Shown here: positions 36,806 through 45,082 of the stretch, piece by piece | How positions within the stretch are numbered: the first letter of the stretch is position 1 | How the letters are laid out: each line of letters starts with the position of its first letter | Assembly (NCBI RefSeq): GCF_001192795.1 | Contig: NZ_DF968181.1 | Coordinates: 213,603-277,602 of the forward strand | DNA: 64,000 bases | Reading direction: 5' to 3' | Source of the DNA: Flexilinea flocculi | GTDB taxonomy: Bacteria; Chloroflexota; Anaerolineae; Anaerolineales; Anaerolineaceae | Notes under the pieces: model-generated | The model's input: the letters and a program-made list of their open reading frames with translations, nothing else | What the model was told of the DNA's origin: nothing | Databases searched by the model: none | Translations under genes and position numbers: made by a program

Positions 36806-37504
36806 ATGAATTCAATCCCAAAGAAAAATCCTGGTCTGCTGGTTGTCGTTATGGTTGCAATCGTACTGTTTTTGCTGTTTTCGCCGTTGATTCTTTCCGG
36901 CCGACGAAATTGGTGGCAAGCCTGGTTGTATGCCATCGTTCAAATTTTGGCGTTTGTTGTCAGCCGTGTGGTTGCAGAGCGGAGAAATCCCGGCATCATT
37001 AAGGAGCGATCGAATTATTTTAACCAGAAAGACACAAAATCATGGGATAAAATATTGTCTCCACTGACTGCTTTTGGATTCGCTCTGATTCCGATCACTG
37101 CAGGCCTGGATGCCCGTTTTCACTGGACACAAGCATTCAGTTTGTCGGTCAATGTAATTGCATTGGTACTGATGATTGCAGCAATTGCATTCTCTTCATG
37201 GGCATTAATCGTCAACACTTTCTTCTCTGGAGTTGTACGCATCCAGACAGATCGCGGTCATCATGTGATCTCCGATGGCCCTTATAAAATCATCCGCCAT
37301 CCGGGATATACTGGCGCTGGAATATCCTATTTCGTGACGCCTTTTCTCTTAAATTCCTATTGGGCATTGATCCCGGCTTTCATCATTTTTGCGATCCTGG
37401 TGATTCGCACCAGCCTTGAGGATCGTACGCTGCAAAATGAATTGGAAGGATATCGGGACTATGCCAAGAAAGTCCGTTTTCGTTTGTTCCCCGGTATATG
37501 GTAA
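36806..37504 (+). CDS. Isoprenylcysteine carboxyl methyltransferase-family membrane protein
   Basis: 232 residues with about five membrane segments. The C-terminal ICMT/phospholipid-methyltransferase signature is present: HHVISDGPYKIIRHPGYTG, then LEDRTLQNELEGYRDYAKKVRFRLFPGIW. Bacterial members methylate lipids or isoprenoid-linked groups using S-adenosylmethionine; the substrate here is unknown. GGAGG lies five bases before the ATG at 36806. The second ICMT-like gene is at 38858. Confidence 0.82.
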   Translation: MNSIPKKNPGLLVVVMVAIVLFLLFSPLILSGRRNWWQAWLYAIVQILAFVVSRVVAERRNPGIIKERSNYFNQKDTKSWDKILSPLTAFGFALIPITAGLDARFHWTQAFSLSVNVIALVLMIAAIAFSSWALIVNTFFSGVVRIQTDRGHHVISDGPYKIIRHPGYTGAGISYFVTPFLLNSYWALIPAFIIFAILVIRTSLEDRTLQNELEGYRDYAKKVRFRLFPGIW

Positions 37505-37556
37505 GGTTTTGACATTTAAATTTCGAAGCTGCACCGTGGGAATGGTTGTGAAACAG

Positions 37557-37670
37557 GTATTCGAAATATGAAAAAATTCATTGTTGTTCTTATTGCTTTG
37601 CGCTTCGCGTAGAACCATAAGAACAACAAATTTTCTTAATTTATTCGAAAAATCAATCCATATTTCGAAC
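37557..37670. repeat. Palindromic element copy 14
   Basis: Ends GTATTCGAAATATG and CAATCCATATTTCGAA. The hairpin is TTGTTGTTCTTATTGCTTTGCG against AGAACCATAAGAACAACAA. Confidence 0.85.
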
Positions 37671-37855
37671 AACAGAAGAAAGAAATTGCACATCCGATAA
37701 TGAAAATTGAATTCAATTTTCGTAGGAATTACTGGATGTGAAAGTAGCATTAATGAAATTTATAATAATTGATTGTGGTGTGTAGCAAAAATGGAATGTT
37801 ATTTGATGATAATAATAAAGAATTCGAATGGGAAACATCGAAGGAGAAATTCACA

Positions 37856-38719
37856 ATGGTAAATCCAAATTACAAAGCGGAACTGGTCGGTGTTTTCGGA
37901 CATCCGGTTGCCGAAAATCCGACAGTTGTTATGCAGGAAGCAGCTTTTCAGGCACTGAATTTGAATTGGCGCTATTTGACGATTGAAGTGTTGCCGGAGG
38001 ATTTAGGCGCAGCGATGCAAGGCTTGCGAGCATTTCAGATGCGTGGAATAAATTTGACCATTCCGCATAAGGTCGAAGTTCTGAAATATCTGGATGTGGT
38101 AAAACCGGATGCAGCACTGATGGGAGCGGTTAACACGGTTGTCCGCAAGGATGATCTGCTGATCGGGGAAAATACCGATGGAAAGGGCTTCATGAGAGCG
38201 TTGGTGCAGGATGCGCACGTGGATCCAAAGGGAACCAGCGTTGTCATTCTCGGCGCGGGTGGCGCTGCGCGTGCCATCACAGTAGAACTTGCTTTGGCAG
38301 GCGCCAGGCAGATCAGCATCGTCAACCGATCCGAAGATCGCGGCAAGGCGCTCTGCGAGCTGCTGAACGAGAAAACGCCGGTACAGGCGGACTATATTCC
38401 ATGGGTGGATGCCTATAAAATTCCACAGGATACTGACATTCTGATCAACGCAACTTCCATCGGATTGTATCCCAACGTCGATCAAAAACCGGAAATCGAA
38501 TACGATTCACTGCGTGAAGGCATGGTGGTTTGTGATGTCATTCCGACATCGAATACACTCTTTTTGACGGAAGCTGAAAAACATGGCGCAAAAATTATCA
38601 GCGGTCTGGGCATGCTGGTTTATCAGGGCGCGATCGGTTTTACACTTTGGACGGGATTGGAAGCGCCGGTTGAATCGATGTATCGGGCATTGTTGGATAC
38701 TTTCAATACCAATGCCTAA
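37856..38719 (+). CDS. Shikimate-dehydrogenase-family NAD(P)-dependent oxidoreductase with altered substrate motif
   Basis: 287 residues with the AroE fold. Conserved parts are NLTIPHKVEVLKYLD (catalytic Lys), GAVNTVV, GENTDGKGF (catalytic Asp), the Rossmann motif VILGAGGAARAI with NRSEDR, NATSIGLYP and GLGMLVYQGAIGF. The N-terminal motif that holds the shikimate carboxylate (S-x-S in AroE) instead reads GHPVAENPTVVMQEAAF, so shikimate may not be the substrate. No other aromatic-pathway gene is near. A related role on a quinate-like or sugar-derived compound is possible. AAGGAG precedes the ATG at 37856; the frame extends upstream to 37769 without support. Confidence 0.82.
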   Translation: MVNPNYKAELVGVFGHPVAENPTVVMQEAAFQALNLNWRYLTIEVLPEDLGAAMQGLRAFQMRGINLTIPHKVEVLKYLDVVKPDAALMGAVNTVVRKDDLLIGENTDGKGFMRALVQDAHVDPKGTSVVILGAGGAARAITVELALAGARQISIVNRSEDRGKALCELLNEKTPVQADYIPWVDAYKIPQDTDILINATSIGLYPNVDQKPEIEYDSLREGMVVCDVIPTSNTLFLTEAEKHGAKIISGLGMLVYQGAIGFTLWTGLEAPVESMYRALLDTFNTNA

Positions 38720-38774
38720 TCTGATCAGCAAACCGATGATCGGAGATTTTGGTTAGCCTTTCGATAATGAGAGA

Positions 38775-38822
38775 AACTCTTCGAATCAATCAAGAATTTT
38801 TTTTCATATTTCGAATTACTGT
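38775..38822. repeat. Right half of a palindromic element
   Basis: Only CTTCGAATCAATCAAG and TTCATATTTCGAATTACTG remain; there is no hairpin. Confidence 0.6.
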
Positions 38823-38857
38823 TAAAAATCGGTAAATGAATATAAAGGAAAATTGTT

Positions 38858-39436
38858 ATGGGATTATTGAAAATTGTCTATTGGGCGGGAATGCTGATCG
38901 AGATGATTATCCGCTGGCCGTTACGGAAAAATTGGCGGAAAACACCTAAGGTGGAAAAACGCAGTACATTGCAGGAGAAGATATTGCTCCAGTCCCTGGC
39001 GTTAGGAATGCTATATCTGCCGGTGATCTATTCCGTAACCGATTGGCTGGATTTTGCCGACTATCATCTGCCTGGCTGGATGGGGGGTGTGGGTATATAT
39101 CTGTTGGTGTGTGCTGTGATCATATTCGGGCGCGCTCATGTCGATCTGAAAAAGAACTGGACTCCTTATCAGGAGATATATCAAGGACATACAATGGTTA
39201 CCACCGGCATTTACCGCTATATCCGCCATCCAATGTATGCCAGTCAGTGGGTGTGGTGTCTGGCGCAGATTCTGCTGCTGCAGAATTGGCTGGCAGGACC
39301 GCTGGGTTTGCTGCTGTTTATCCCGTTTTATCGGCTGCGTGTGAAGGGGGAAGAAAAAATGATGCTCGATACCTTCGGCAATAAATACAAGGACTACATG
39401 CGGCGTACCGGTTCCATTTTTATCAAAATGAAATAG
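38858..39436 (+). CDS. Isoprenylcysteine carboxyl methyltransferase-family membrane protein
   Basis: 192 residues with four or five membrane segments and the ICMT signature HTMVTTGIYRYIRHPMYAS, then GEEKMMLDTFGNKYKDYMRRTG. AAAGGA precedes the ATG. It is clearly a different branch from the 36806 protein. The base composition is visibly more GC-rich than that of the surrounding spacers. Substrate unknown. Confidence 0.85.
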   Translation: MGLLKIVYWAGMLIEMIIRWPLRKNWRKTPKVEKRSTLQEKILLQSLALGMLYLPVIYSVTDWLDFADYHLPGWMGGVGIYLLVCAVIIFGRAHVDLKKNWTPYQEIYQGHTMVTTGIYRYIRHPMYASQWVWCLAQILLLQNWLAGPLGLLLFIPFYRLRVKGEEKMMLDTFGNKYKDYMRRTGSIFIKMK

Positions 39437-39454
39437 ATCGTTTCGAACAAAGTA

Positions 39455-39553
39455 AGGGCGACCGGCCGGTCTTCATCGCAACAAGACAAACTGTCATATC
39501 CATACAACCCTCATCTTTTTCCTTCTCCCTGTCAGAGAGAAGGAAAAAGATGT
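39455..39553. repeat. Dispersed repeat pair also found at 50731-50815
   Basis: GGGCGACCGGCCGGTC (about 39458-39473) and the CTTCTCCCTGTCAG...GAAGG inverted repeat (about 39521-39545) recur together, in the same order, at 50734-50749 and 50791-50813. The two sites lie on either side of the accessory island. Confidence 0.6.
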
Positions 39554-39930
39554 TTTTATGGTAATGCATGCAACCTTAAACCTCTGAATATTTGAATCTC
39601 TGCAACCTTTCGCTGATGCAGGATTTCTGCAATTAAGTGAGATGAATTGAACGATTTTCCGGAAACTAAAAAGGACATTCATCATCTTTATTGCTGATAG
39701 AAAGCAGCAAGTCATCTCTTCTCAAGCATAGAATATTGACATGTGATTGTAAGCAGAATATGATTGTTCTATGTTGATAACAATGACAGAACATTCTATA
39801 AACTTGCTTTGCAAAAAGAAAAATAAAAAAATTCCCTTTTGTATGATTGAATTTTCACAAAGAACCGAGATAGCAATTTCCTCTAATCTACAAATTACGG
39901 AAAAACTGCTCCAAGGTTGAATAGTGATCT

Positions 39931-40052
39931 GACGATTCGAAATGAGGAAAGGATTATTTGATGTCGGTTTTTTTTGCACGCAGCACCGATTTAACACAAT
40001 AAAATAGTTTTCAATTTTTATTCGAAAGACAGGTCAATATTTTGAATTGCTA
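39931..40052. repeat. Palindromic element copy 15 (worn)
   Basis: Ends GACGATTCGAAATGAGG and CAATATTTTGAATTGCTAC. The hairpin is weak (GATGTCGGTTTTTTTTGCACG against CACCGATTTAACAC). It is the last copy before the element-free island. Confidence 0.7.
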
Positions 40053-40133
40053 CGTATATCTAGACTCTATTCCCTGTAACGAAGAAATACTTTCGTTATT
40101 GATCTTTGAAAAAGGGAGGTTATAGGAACTTTT

Positions 40134-40499
40134 ATGAAATATGAAATTAAAGAGGATGAATGGCGGTTAATAATAGAATGTTATCAGCGGGTTATTCAAA
40201 AGCTATCCCCTATAAGTAGATCCATAGTTAGTGATACTCTGGCAAAAATTGAAGTAGACAGATCGTTAATTAATTCTGAACAAGCAAATGCAATTATTTG
40301 TTTATTACTTGCTGATATTGAGGATGAAAAAGAATTCCTTGAAGAATCTCCAAAAGCAAAAAGAACTGAAATTAAGCAAAACGATAACAACTATCTTCAT
40401 GATATTATAACGTTATTGAATTCTATCAGATTGTTTTTCCAGTATTATGAATTGAGCCCAACAAAAAACAATTTAACGAATCAACATTGGCGGTCTTAA
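40134..40499 (+). CDS. Small protein at the head of the TraD-like/TerY-P island
   Basis: 121 residues, mostly helical and acidic, no membrane segment, no family recognised. It reads DEWRLIIECYQRVIQKLSPISRS and EQANAIICLLLADIEDEKEFLEE. A GGGAGG lies some 15 bases before the ATG and AGGAA lies nearer. It is followed 35 bases later by the TraD-like gene. Most likely an accessory component of the same system. Confidence 0.6.
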   Translation: MKYEIKEDEWRLIIECYQRVIQKLSPISRSIVSDTLAKIEVDRSLINSEQANAIICLLLADIEDEKEFLEESPKAKRTEIKQNDNNYLHDIITLLNSIRLFFQYYELSPTKNNLTNQHWRS

Positions 40500-40534
40500 T
40501 TACCAAATTATCGAATAATGGAGGAGGAATTACA

Positions 40535-41860
40535 TTGGATATTAATTACACACCTTTACACAGTTCCATTCTCGATCAAAATCCTGTACATGGTGTTCCC
40601 AATCCTCTTATTTCAATTCCCGGTAAGTATAAAGCTCAAAATTCAGGAATAACCCTAGATGAAGATATCTTGAGCAAACATCTTTTGTTGATCGGGGGTA
40701 CAGGTTGTGGAAAATCCAATGTTTTCTATCATATCGTATCACAACTTAAGAAAAAAATATCCATTAAAGATGTGATGATCATTTTTGATACAAAAGGGGA
40801 TTTTTTAAATCTATTCGGCAAGGGTGATGATTTGCTCATTGGGAACTCTTTTTGTTACGTTGCACGTTCAAGTAAATGGAATATTTTCAAAGAAATTGTT
40901 GCAGATGGGTGGGATGACGAGCGAATCGAACAAAACGCCCAAGAAATTTCCTGGTCAATTTTTCGCGAGTCAATTGAAAAAAGCAAGGACCCATTTTTCC
41001 CCAATGCGGCAAGAGATTTATTTACTTCAGTTGTAATGTGTATGTTAAAAAACGGGAAGCAAGATCCGAATTATATAAAGGATTTTTTTTACAATTCAGA
41101 GCTTAAAAGATCTTTCGATGAATCAACTATTATGGATATAAAGAGGGCAATTGAAACGCAGCCGTCATTATCCTCTGTGTTGAGTTATATAGGAGATGGA
41201 ACAGGAGGTCAGGCCTTAGGCGTGTATGCAGAACTATTAGGCACATTTAGAAAGTTGTTTACTGGCATTTTTGCCGATAGAGGCTTATTCTCGATCAGGG
41301 ACTTTGTTAAGGAAAAAGGCGGACGTGTTCTATATATTGAATACGATCTATCACTTGGTAATATACTTGCGCCCATGTATAGCTTATTGTTTGACTTGGC
41401 CTTGAAAGAAGCTTTAGGAAGGAGTAATCATGAAGGAAATGTTTTTTTAATTTGTGATGAATTTAAATTACTGCCTTATTTACAGCATATTGAGGATGGT
41501 GTCAATTTTGGCAGAAGTCTTGGTGTTAAAGTTATTGCCGGCTTGCAGAGTATAAATCAATTAACTGAAATCTACGATGAATATCGAGGGAAGAATATTG
41601 CTGCAGGGTTCTCGACAATATTTGCATTCAAGGCAAATGATGTAAATACTCGCGAATATATAACTAATCTTTATGGGAAAAATGTTGTTCTAGAGCAGTA
41701 TAAAACTATCACAAACTCCATACACGAGGAAAGAAGAAATGCAAATGTAGTGGAAGACTGGGAATTGGTAGAACTGAAACTTGGCGAGGCAGTTATAGGT
41801 TATCCATTCGAAAAACCATTTAAATATCAATTTGATCTTTACACAAATGGGGGAAAATAA
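40535..41860 (+). CDS. TraD/VirD4/TrwB-like coupling ATPase (DUF87-type)
   Basis: 441 residues from a TTG with a very strong GGAGGAGG seven bases upstream; the longer frame from TTG 40487 overlaps the previous gene. Walker A is GGTGCGKS (about 54-61) and Walker B FLICDEFKLLPYLQHI. VKVIAGLQSINQLTEIYDEY is the typical VirD4/TraD sensor region, and ITNLYGKNVVLEQYKTITNSIHE follows the usual arrangement of the C-terminal part. These hexameric AAA-like motors move DNA or protein. No relaxase or mating-channel genes are near, and the N-terminal membrane anchor of true coupling proteins is missing. A soluble, defence-type motor is therefore more plausible than conjugation. The next gene starts two bases after its stop. 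Confidence 0.82.
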   Translation: MDINYTPLHSSILDQNPVHGVPNPLISIPGKYKAQNSGITLDEDILSKHLLLIGGTGCGKSNVFYHIVSQLKKKISIKDVMIIFDTKGDFLNLFGKGDDLLIGNSFCYVARSSKWNIFKEIVADGWDDERIEQNAQEISWSIFRESIEKSKDPFFPNAARDLFTSVVMCMLKNGKQDPNYIKDFFYNSELKRSFDESTIMDIKRAIETQPSLSSVLSYIGDGTGGQALGVYAELLGTFRKLFTGIFADRGLFSIRDFVKEKGGRVLYIEYDLSLGNILAPMYSLLFDLALKEALGRSNHEGNVFLICDEFKLLPYLQHIEDGVNFGRSLGVKVIAGLQSINQLTEIYDEYRGKNIAAGFSTIFAFKANDVNTREYITNLYGKNVVLEQYKTITNSIHEERRNANVVEDWELVELKLGEAVIGYPFEKPFKYQFDLYTNGGK

Positions 41861-41861
41861 C

Positions 41862-43145
41862 ATGGGAAATGGTTCAGGTTTTTGGGATGTAATTGGACTT
41901 GTCAACTCAATAATTAATAATCATAGTACAAAGACGACGCTTCAACGTATTGATAAGCTGAACGCCGAAAATCAGGGTATTACCTATTACATGCCTAGTC
42001 AAATAGAGGCTTTTTTTGAAGATTCCGAACAACTCGCGGATATGGCAGTTTCTGGTGGCGATTTAATGTATCGTTCGCGCGCAATATTAGGCGCAGTCAG
42101 ATCTGCATATATTCAGAATTATTCAGTAATCATTTTACATGTTTCAAACCAACTGCTTGAGAAACTTATTGTTAATTATTTTAGCATAAACAATGTCAGC
42201 ATTATCAATTCGAACAATCCTTTTTATGACCCGTTTCTTGGTCTATCCAGTGCTGAGATCAGTCGATTAGTTTTAGCGTCTACATCAAAAGGTTATGAAA
42301 TTAAAGGACAGGGAAAGTATTATATCGAAGGAATTACGAATTTTATTAAGGCAAATAAAATTCAGCCATACTGTAACATGTATATCACATGCCCTCATCT
42401 TACCTTAATTGATGATGTTAATGAGGCCGAAAAGAAAGGCGTAATTGACAGAAATTCAGCTCAGTTAATTATTTCCCAAATTATGCAGGGAGAAGTTGAG
42501 AGAGGTAACATCGATAGCTTCTTTACAGAATTCGGCAACCAAAGTAGGTATATACTTACGAAAAAGTCCAACTTGAACAAGGCAACTAATATCAGGAATT
42601 CAGCGCAAAATAGGAGAATTATTTTATTAGACATTGTTTCCAGTACAAACAAATTATTACTTAACATGATACTGAATGAGGCCGAATATTTGGTTTCACA
42701 AGGGCGTAAAGTTTTTATCGTTCTCGATAATATTCCTATAATGGCAAGTGATGTTTTACAAAATCTAGAAAAGAATAGTGGAAGCAAATGTAATCTTCTT
42801 TTGTCATCCGATGATGTTTTTGCATCATTCGGCGGTAATGAAAATTCATTCTTTTCCTTTATTGGGAAAACATCCAAGATAGTGATATTTCGGCATACTT
42901 CAGCTTTTAGCTGTCAAAAATGGTCTGATGCTATTGGTACGTATGAAAAATATGAGATCAGTACTACTTACGGCCAAAACACAAATTATACAGGACTATA
43001 TGGTGTAGGATCTACTAATACTGCTAGTGTTAGTGCAAAAAGGGAGAATATTGTGAAGCCTGAGGCAATTAACAGGATGCAAACGAACGAAGTATATATA
43101 ATTAGTAAAGCATCAGGCGAACTCGCTTATACAACTATCACCTGA
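41862..43145 (+). CDS. TraD-like protein without Walker A, probable inactive partner
   Basis: 427 residues. The layout follows that of VirD4/TraD motors: an N-terminal strand region, NPFYDPFLGLSSAEISRLVL and YYIEGITNFIKA in the middle, a Walker-B-like strand VFIVLDNIPIMAS, and the C-terminal EAINRMQTNEVYIISKASGELAYTTI, which corresponds to the usual end of TraD motors. No GxxGxGK(S/T) P-loop can be found. It probably pairs with the active ATPase directly upstream (two-base gap, GGGGGA ribosome site). The idea that it is a catalytically dead subunit is inference from motifs. Confidence 0.65.
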   Translation: MGNGSGFWDVIGLVNSIINNHSTKTTLQRIDKLNAENQGITYYMPSQIEAFFEDSEQLADMAVSGGDLMYRSRAILGAVRSAYIQNYSVIILHVSNQLLEKLIVNYFSINNVSIINSNNPFYDPFLGLSSAEISRLVLASTSKGYEIKGQGKYYIEGITNFIKANKIQPYCNMYITCPHLTLIDDVNEAEKKGVIDRNSAQLIISQIMQGEVERGNIDSFFTEFGNQSRYILTKKSNLNKATNIRNSAQNRRIILLDIVSSTNKLLLNMILNEAEYLVSQGRKVFIVLDNIPIMASDVLQNLEKNSGSKCNLLLSSDDVFASFGGNENSFFSFIGKTSKIVIFRHTSAFSCQKWSDAIGTYEKYEISTTYGQNTNYTGLYGVGSTNTASVSAKRENIVKPEAINRMQTNEVYIISKASGELAYTTIT

Positions 43146-43228
43146 TGGAGAATATGATTTTCATTACTTGTGATGGAATCTTTTTGGCGGATTCCAAATT
43201 AATAACAGGATATATGGAGGACAGGACA

Positions 43229-43915
43229 ATGATAGAGCAAAAGTACTTCAATGATGATGTGCCACCAATAATCAATGCAAATGAACCACATATGGCATGT
43301 TTACTCTTGTTGGATATATCTGGTTCCATGGCTGGAGAACCAATAAGAGAGCTAAATGAAGGCTTAAATAAGTTTAAATCAGATGTATGCCAGGATAAGG
43401 CGACGCAGGATCTCCTAGATATTGCGATTGTGGTTTTCAATGACCTTCCGCGTGTGGAGCAAGAATTCGTGCCAGTTGGTTTCATGAAGCCGGTTAATTT
43501 GGCGGCTGGAGGAGGTACAGAAATGGCTCCAGCGATTACTCAAGCCATTGAGATGGTAAACGAACGGTCGCGCTTCTATCGACGGTCTGGAACACAACCA
43601 TACAAACCCTGGATTATTATGATAAGTGATGGCTATGGAGGAAACGTTGATCAGATTGCCAACACAATCCATGATATGGAAAAAAAAGGAAAACTGAAAT
43701 TTTTCTCACTCGGTGTTGAGGGTTATGATCCAAAAGTGCTTCATCAACTCTCAGGTGAAAAGGTGATGAAGTTGAAGGGGTATGATTTTACAGGTTTCTT
43801 CGATTGGATTCACAAAAGTATGCGGTCTATTTCAGAGTCCGCTCCAAGCGAAACACCGAAGGGCATTCCACTTCCGGAGTCTGTAGACAAAGATACTACC
43901 CGTTGGATGGAGTAA
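43229..43915 (+). CDS. TerY/YegL-like von Willebrand factor A protein
   Basis: 228 residues from ATG 43229, which follows GGAGG; the frame is open to 43145. The MIDAS metal site is intact: DISGSM (the D-x-S-x-S form), the Thr in GGGTEM and the Asp in MISDGYGG. MACLLLLDISGSMAGEPI closely follows the TerY family. In TerY-P modules this protein works with a PP2C phosphatase and a kinase, both of which follow. A possible hairpin (TTTGAGTCCGC with GCGGACTCAAA, 43921-43960) separates it from the phosphatase gene. Confidence 0.87.
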   Translation: MIEQKYFNDDVPPIINANEPHMACLLLLDISGSMAGEPIRELNEGLNKFKSDVCQDKATQDLLDIAIVVFNDLPRVEQEFVPVGFMKPVNLAAGGGTEMAPAITQAIEMVNERSRFYRRSGTQPYKPWIIMISDGYGGNVDQIANTIHDMEKKGKLKFFSLGVEGYDPKVLHQLSGEKVMKLKGYDFTGFFDWIHKSMRSISESAPSETPKGIPLPESVDKDTTRWME

Positions 43916-43920
43916 TTCTC

Positions 43921-43960
43921 TTTGAGTCCGCAATTTCAAAAAAGAAAAAGCGGACTCAAA
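43921..43960. other. Intergenic hairpin between the vWA and PP2C genes
   Basis: A perfect 11-bp stem (43921-43931 with 43950-43960) with an A-rich loop. The following bases are AAAGCTT, with no T-run. It could modulate readthrough or mRNA stability. Confidence 0.55.
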
Positions 43961-44005
43961 AAAGCTTAATAAAGTAACACAATACAAGGCTTTTCGGAGG
44001 TTAGA

Positions 44006-44962
44006 ATGATTTATGCTTATGGAATTACAACTCAAGGTACTCGCCATATAAAAACAAATACTCCATGCCAAGATGTGCACAAAATTGGGAAGATTTCTAA
44101 TGATATTGTAATTGCAGCAGTTGCGGATGGATTGGGTAGTGAAAAGTATTCGGATATTGCCTCGAAAATAGCTGCCGAAACATCTGTTAATTATTGCCAT
44201 TCAAATATCAGTAAGAAAGACAGTGGCGAAGCTATTCTTAATGTTATTCGATCGTCATTTGAAATGGCGCTAAACAGCATTAAAGACGAAGCAACGAAAG
44301 AGGAAAACGATTTTTATCAGTATGGGACAACCTTAACATTAGCTGTGATGGTTAGTAATGACCTTTATTATGGTCACGCCGGGGATAGTGGAATAATTGT
44401 TCTTAAATTGAATGGATTATATAACAAAATTACTGAACAGCAGCGTGATGATTATGGGTTTGTTTTTCCGTTTACTTACAATAAAGAAAAATGGGAGTTT
44501 GGAACGGTGGAAAACGTAGCCAGTGTATTACTAGCTACTGACGGGATGTTAGAAACCTTTTTTCCCATATATTTGCGAGATGAGAAAGTAAATATATATG
44601 TGGCCTTGGCTCGTTACTTAATGGACAATAATAGCTTACATATTGATGAAGTGGGAGAAGGAGCAACACAGGATAGAATCCTGACGTTTATATGCAATAT
44701 TCCTGATGCGCAGGTTAATGATGATAAGACAATTGCAGTTCTAGTTAATACAGCCGTAAAAGCAGGAGTGCAACCGCCTGAATACTATTTAGAAGTGGAT
44801 TGGGCAGAATTAAAGCGTAAAAGAAATGAGGCTTGGAAGAGAGAGGCTTATCCTCATTTGTTTACGGATGAGACAAACAACGATCAAGCCACCTCTGATA
44901 ATACGAAAATCAAGAATCCGACAACTACCCAGGAAATTTTCGTTGAAGAAACAGATAACTAA
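44006..44962 (+). CDS. PP2C-family protein phosphatase (YegK/TerY-P type)
   Basis: 318 residues. The PP2C metal-binding motifs are intact: CQDVHKIG, VIAAVADGLGSEKYSD, YYGHAGDSGIIVL, LLATDGML and DDKTIAVLV. A C-terminal tail (about 265-318) is charged and unstructured. It should remove phosphate from Ser/Thr residues added by the kinase encoded next. CGGAGG precedes the ATG. Gaps of about 90 and 120 bases to its neighbours still fit one operon. Confidence 0.88.
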   Translation: MIYAYGITTQGTRHIKTNTPCQDVHKIGKISNDIVIAAVADGLGSEKYSDIASKIAAETSVNYCHSNISKKDSGEAILNVIRSSFEMALNSIKDEATKEENDFYQYGTTLTLAVMVSNDLYYGHAGDSGIIVLKLNGLYNKITEQQRDDYGFVFPFTYNKEKWEFGTVENVASVLLATDGMLETFFPIYLRDEKVNIYVALARYLMDNNSLHIDEVGEGATQDRILTFICNIPDAQVNDDKTIAVLVNTAVKAGVQPPEYYLEVDWAELKRKRNEAWKREAYPHLFTDETNNDQATSDNTKIKNPTTTQEIFVEETDN

Positions 44963-45082
44963 ATAGCCCAATCGTTGAGGAAGAAGAAGAGGATATAGGG
45001 CTGCATAGAAAGATCATAGATTACTCAAAAAAACAATTTCGAAATCAGAAAAATAATAACCCGGCAAATAAGGGGGACACAG

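Noticed and set aside
40535..43145. The TraD-like pair as part of an integrative conjugative element
   Set aside because: No relaxase, integrase, VirB4 or channel gene, and no N-terminal membrane anchor; the next genes are a phospho-signalling triad.
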